From a virus: 64,000 nucleotides of DNA. A model generated the notes under the pieces. That model was given only the letters and a program-made list of their open reading frames with translations, was not told the DNA's origin and did not search any database. Below are positions 61,309 to 64,000 of the stretch, one piece after another; position 1 is the stretch's first letter; each line of letters opens with the position of its first letter. The position numbers were made by a program, and so were the translations under genes. Location: positions 1 to 64,000 of the IMG/VR virus record IMGVR_UViG_3300021963_005683. One strand, 5' to 3'.

Positions 61309-62053
61309 ATTTTAAATCGATATCAGGCGTAATAGCTTGAATGTGATTTCTAAAAACTCTGGAATCTTTTGCTAAAAATTGATTCTTAATAAAATTTGTA
61401 ATATGTCCTAAATCGGAATTTCCGTTTACGGAAGTGATAATATATCGTAATCTTGTTGTAATTTCAGATGGATTATCTTTATTAAATTTAGATAATGCTT
61501 CTAAATCGGTTTCTATTTTCTTTTCTAAACCATGTGTTAATAACTGAAACTCAATTTTAGTTCCACTTACAGTAGTAAATTCGTATCTATTATTTCTATT
61601 AAGTACTGAATAATCTATTTCCTTTAAATTTACATTACTCATATCGATAGTGTATTCTACATTATCTTCTGTAATTGGGTCTGTAACTTTAACATCATAT
61701 TCAGGACCATATGCTAATACTCTACTTGCTATTAAAATAGCGTTCTTATCTCCCATTAATAAATCGTCAGCCTTTACACCATCTTCTACTACAATTGCTT
61801 CTAATAATTTATCTAATACAATTCCTTTACGAATCAAATTTGGAGATGCCAATATATCTTCTTCTTTGGCGGTCATTAATTTAATTGTAACCTCACCTTT
61901 GGATAGTGGGTGTGATTCTGGGTAACCTAATCCCTTTGATGGTAAACTAATAACCTCCGTTGCGAAGTCATATACTTTTTTAGGTTGTGTAGGTGCAGCT
62001 TGTGTTGTTCCTAACCCTCTTTTAACTTGTTGTTCTACGTTTTGTTCTTCCAT
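61226..62053 (-). CDS. 26: T4 gp26-like baseplate/tail assembly chaperone
   Basis: 275 aa. SLPSKGLGYPESHPLSKGEV, LMTAKEEDILASPNLIRKG and a C-terminal FGMDFFYPS match the phage T4 baseplate-protein family (PF12322-type). It is located before the tape measure, the position of tail assembly chaperones. The last 28 codons overlap the next frame, with a T7 slippery run at 61240-61246. It is preceded by a TTTATA-type box and a terminator. Confidence 0.75.
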   Translation of the reverse strand: MEEQNVEQQVKRGLGTTQAAPTQPKKVYDFATEVISLPSKGLGYPESHPLSKGEVTIKLMTAKEEDILASPNLIRKGIVLDKLLEAIVVEDGVKADDLLMGDKNAILIASRVLAYGPEYDVKVTDPITEDNVEYTIDMSNVNLKEIDYSVLNRNNRYEFTTVSGTKIEFQLLTHGLEKKIETDLEALSKFNKDNPSEITTRLRYIITSVNGNSDLGHITNFIKNQFLAKDSRVFRNHIQAITPDIDLKFDYTSPITGEKEALSIPFGMDFFYPSI

Positions 62054-62087
62054 AATTATAATAACTTAATGTTTATATATAAGTATA

Positions 62088-62099
62088 TATAAATAAAAA
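62088..62099 (-). promoter_or_regulatory. Putative late promoter box (TTTTTATTTATA)
   Basis: Ten of 12 match to the recurring box, immediately after the terminator at 62091-62125 and 34 nt before the gp26-like ATG. It partly overlaps the T tract of that terminator. Confidence 0.4.
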
Positions 62100-62125
62100 A
62101 AGGAGAACATTTCTGTCCTCCTTTT
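62091..62125 (-). terminator. Intrinsic terminator with GAAA tetraloop
   Basis: Twelve-bp stem (AAAAGGAGGACA with TGTTCTCCTTTT, one G-U pair), loop GAAA, followed on the minus strand by more T. It closes the unit containing the 76-aa gene. Confidence 0.8.
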
Positions 62126-62196
62126 ATATACTACCCAAAAAATATTTTAATTATCTAACCACCTCGCCACGTTGTAACCAACTCTATATCTATATA

Positions 62197-62427
62197 CTAC
62201 GCAGTGTAGTAGTTATCATAATCATCCGCATCCGTAATAGGAAACGATGTTCTCATATACAACTCCCGCTTAGCACGTTCATATGTGCCCAATGAAATCT
62301 CCACTCTCTCGAAGAAATTCACCCTATTCAAATCAAACACATCTACACCCAAATAAAGAGCGCAACTCTCTACATAATCACAATACTCACTCAAACTCAT
62401 TTCGGAAACATTCGATACTCTAGTCAT
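62197..62427 (-). CDS. Hypothetical 76-aa protein with atypical codon use
   Basis: Begins MTRVSNVSEMSLSEYCDYV and ends DADDYDNYYTA. It is acidic and Tyr-rich. It uses GAG, TTG and GTG more often than its neighbours, and the start is preceded by a C-rich stretch instead of the usual A-rich one. It is enclosed by two terminators, so it may be a separate, recently gained unit or not a real gene. No family recognised. Confidence 0.45.
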   Translation of the reverse strand: MTRVSNVSEMSLSEYCDYVESCALYLGVDVFDLNRVNFFERVEISLGTYERAKRELYMRTSFPITDADDYDNYYTA

Positions 62428-62551
62428 AATAGGGGGGTTTAAGGAGGAGAACCATCTCTCACTCTCATATAATAAAGGTACGAAATTCTGCTCATATATA
62501 CAAGCCTTTTACCAATTATTTTTAAAATTTGGAATCATTCTAAATAAGACA

Positions 62552-62584
62552 TAAAAAAAGGGATATATTTCTATACCCCCTTTT
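62552..62584 (-). terminator. Intrinsic terminator with GAAA tetraloop after the tube gene
   Basis: Thirteen-bp stem with two G-U pairs, loop GAAA, followed by a T run, beginning about 30 nt past the stop of the tail tube gene. Very similar in design to the terminator at 62091-62125. Confidence 0.8.
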
Positions 62585-62612
62585 AACTATTTTAAAGTTT
62601 ATCTATTAGAAA

Positions 62613-63101
62613 TTAGTACTCAAGGATTGCGTAATCATATGATAATGTTAATTCTATCGATAATGGGTCGTTTGAAGCCCAATCTAATTCACCAAAGTTT
62701 GCTGAAGAGATAAATGCTCCTTTTAATGTCCATTGTTCAACTTTATCACCTACTGGTCCTAATAAGAAGAACGTAATATCTTTCTTATAGAAAGCTGCGT
62801 ATCCATCTCTACCTGTTAGGGATTCGTGCGATTGTCTAATCCACTCCATAACTTGCTGTGCACCTGATGGTACAATTGGGTCATAAAGAGTGATTGTTAC
62901 ATCATCCCAAGTTGATTTACCTTTAATTTTTCTTTTTACGTTTATGTGGTCTAATTCAACTACTTCCGATGTGAAAGTTGGTCTACTAGCCGTTTTTATC
63001 ATATACGATTCTATACCGTTGATTTCCATTATAAATCTATTACCTAACTTTGGTTCAAAGTTGGTATAGAACATTTTATCAAACCCTAATACTTCTGGCA
63101 T
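62613..63101 (-). CDS. 19: Tail tube protein (T4 gp19-like)
   Basis: 162 aa, the length of T4 gp19. GNRFIMEINGIESYMIKTAS, then DDVTITLYDPIVPSGAQQVM and the C-terminal IELTLSYDYAIL match myovirus tube proteins. Forms the hexameric tube inside the sheath. It lies directly after the sheath gene and is followed by a strong terminator, which would favour high expression. Confidence 0.92.
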   Translation of the reverse strand: MPEVLGFDKMFYTNFEPKLGNRFIMEINGIESYMIKTASRPTFTSEVVELDHINVKRKIKGKSTWDDVTITLYDPIVPSGAQQVMEWIRQSHESLTGRDGYAAFYKKDITFFLLGPVGDKVEQWTLKGAFISSANFGELDWASNDPLSIELTLSYDYAILEY

Positions 63102-63128
63102 TTTCTTCTCTATTTAATTGTTTCTTTA

Positions 63129-63140
63129 TATAAATATCTA
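63129..63140 (-). promoter_or_regulatory. Putative late promoter box (TAGATATTTATA)
   Basis: Ten of 12 match to the recurring box, 27 nt before the tube gene ATG. Tube would be expressed as a separate short transcript ending at 62552. Confidence 0.45.
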
Positions 63141-63149
63141 TTTTTTAAA

Positions 63150-64000
63150 TTATCCGTTAAAAGCGGCGCCAGTTGGTAAGATGTTGAAATCAATTTGAAT
63201 GAATTCAGCTGTCTTAGTTGGTTGTAAGTAGATAGCGCCTTTCATAATGTTTCTATCAATTACATCTGGAGTATTATTTGAATCATCCATTACAACACGG
63301 AATGCGTACAAACCTTGTCTTTGTTGGATTGATTCTAAATAAGGGTTAACAATATTTAAAAATCTATTTCTTGTTTCTGAAGTGTTTTGTTCAAATACTA
63401 AATATCTTGAAGTAGATGCGATGTATTTTCTTACAGTTAATAATAATCTTCTTACATTAATTCTGTCTAATGCAGATGGTTTATCTTGTAAAGTCTTTTG
63501 ACCGAATACTACAATACCTTGTCCTGGGAACTGAACGATTGGGTTTACCTTTCCTTCATATAGAGTATCTTTTTCAGACTGAGTTAATCTATTCAATACA
63601 CTAACTGCTCCTACTAATCCACCTCTATTCAAACCTGCTGGTGCGAACCACTCAGCTGCTACTCTATCGTTTGCTGCGAATACGCCTGGAAGTAATACTG
63701 ATGGTGGAACTGAAATCAATTTGTTTGTATTAACATCAATTGTCTTAATCCAAGGATAGTAAGTTGCTGTCATATTTGAATCTATTGCGTCTGCTTGTGT
63801 TGTAGCTTGTGAAATTGAATCACCTGCTGCATTTGTATCCATAATATAGAAACAATCATCTCTTTGTTCAACCATATCTAAAACTGAAGTTGCTACCGAA
63901 GAATGTAATCTCCTAATAACACCTGGAGTTACAACCATATTGATATCAAATTCATCTGCATTAGATAATGCTGCGATATGTTTTGAATATGCTACTGAAC
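63150..64000 (-). CDS. 18: Tail sheath protein (T4 gp18-like), N-terminus beyond the window
   Basis: The frame is open to the right edge, so only the C-terminal 282 codons are seen. PGVIRRLHSSVATSVLDMVE, AAEWFAPAGLNRGG and GIVVFGQKTLQDKPSALDRI, then NVRRLLLTVRKYI, are the conserved C-terminal motifs of contractile sheaths. VVMDDSNNTPDVIDRN and the final FIQIDFNILPTGAAF complete it. It contracts during injection. Confidence 0.95.
   Translation of the reverse strand, partial: SVAYSKHIAALSNADEFDINMVVTPGVIRRLHSSVATSVLDMVEQRDDCFYIMDTNAAGDSISQATTQADAIDSNMTATYYPWIKTIDVNTNKLISVPPSVLLPGVFAANDRVAAEWFAPAGLNRGGLVGAVSVLNRLTQSEKDTLYEGKVNPIVQFPGQGIVVFGQKTLQDKPSALDRINVRRLLLTVRKYIASTSRYLVFEQNTSETRNRFLNIVNPYLESIQQRQGLYAFRVVMDDSNNTPDVIDRNIMKGAIYLQPTKTAEFIQIDFNILPTGAAFNG

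Noticed and set aside
62150-62215. tRNA-like segment and ACTAC/GTAGT hairpin near the 76-aa ORF
   Set aside because: No acceptor or T-arm pairing and no CCA-end-like layout; the hairpin has only 6 bp.
1-64000. CRISPR arrays, insertion sequences, long direct repeats, integrase or attachment sites
   Set aside because: None seen on reading; the only repeats are short protein-level ones in the tape measure gene.

Overview
The window is a contiguous piece of a large, AT-rich myovirus genome with T4-like (Pantevenvirales-type) gene content. It most likely infects a Bacteroidota host. The T4-type identity rests on recognisable relatives of gp43 (DNA polymerase B), gp45 (clamp), gp44 and gp62 (clamp loader), gp41 (DnaB-type helicase), UvsX, gp32, an RNase H/FEN nuclease, NrdA/NrdB, a GroES-type co-chaperonin, and a tail module (sheath, tube, gp26-like, tape measure, gp48/54-like, LysM gp53-like, hub). 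The host inference rests on promoters with a TTTGG box, exactly 19 nt, then TAnnTTTG (the Bacteroidota sigma consensus), on the scarcity of GGAGG ribosome sites (starts are usually preceded by A-rich stretches such as AAAATAAGTT), and on Bacteroidota-style signal peptides. Every gene I accept is on the minus strand, so transcription runs from high to low coordinates. No search was run; family names come from reading motifs.

Layout, low to high coordinates. 1-5.1 kb: an operon of secreted or envelope proteins, two of them carrying PA14/dockerin-like/cohesin-like features. 5.2-7.8 kb: lysis and virion-associated genes (small membrane protein, GH19 endolysin, ParB-like virion protein, small basic proteins). 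7.8-14.5 kb: auxiliary metabolism, with an SGNH protein, heptose genes (nucleotidyltransferase, GmhA, HddA-type kinase), an Fe-S set (IscU, ferredoxin, IscA), a histone-H1-like peptide, an APS-kinase-like protein and a HAD protein. 14.5-16.2 kb: an Ntn-hydrolase-like protein and two small virion or lysis candidates. 16.3-26.4 kb: a dense glycosylation island of about eight glycosyltransferases plus a sugar epimerase and a methyltransferase. 26.4-33.2 kb: the replisome (Fe-S nuclease, gp62, gp44, dUTPase, clamp, PolB). 33.2-38.9 kb: a possible DNA-modification or conflict island (glycosyltransferase, DUF262-HNH nuclease, DruA/DUF4338-like protein, two Mom-like proteins). 39-48.7 kb: PhoH, thioredoxin, ribonucleotide reductase, helicase, GroES, FEN nuclease, UvsX, SSB, Nmad1-like protein. 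48.7-52.2 kb: virion candidates. 52.3-53.5 kb: a second, family A DNA polymerase. 53.6-64 kb: tail genes, with the sheath running off the right edge.

The parts fit together as follows. Replication and nucleotide genes sit behind host-like TTTGG-N19-TATATTTG promoters, some placed so that the mRNA would be leaderless. Many virion genes sit behind a different box, TTTATATTTATA, probably the late promoter. The phage-encoded Fe-S assembly proteins may help mature Fe-S enzymes such as the Cas4/AddB-type nuclease. The heptose and glycosyltransferase genes could build a sugar for virion glycoproteins or for the host surface. The most unusual parts are the Mom/DruA-like/DUF262-HNH island, the Fe-S triad, the cohesin/dockerin-like secreted pair, the second DNA polymerase, a probable programmed frameshift in the tail-chaperone gene, and the two-class promoter system with an invariant spacer. 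No gene-free stretch exceeds about 180 bases. I saw no tRNA, CRISPR array or insertion sequence.
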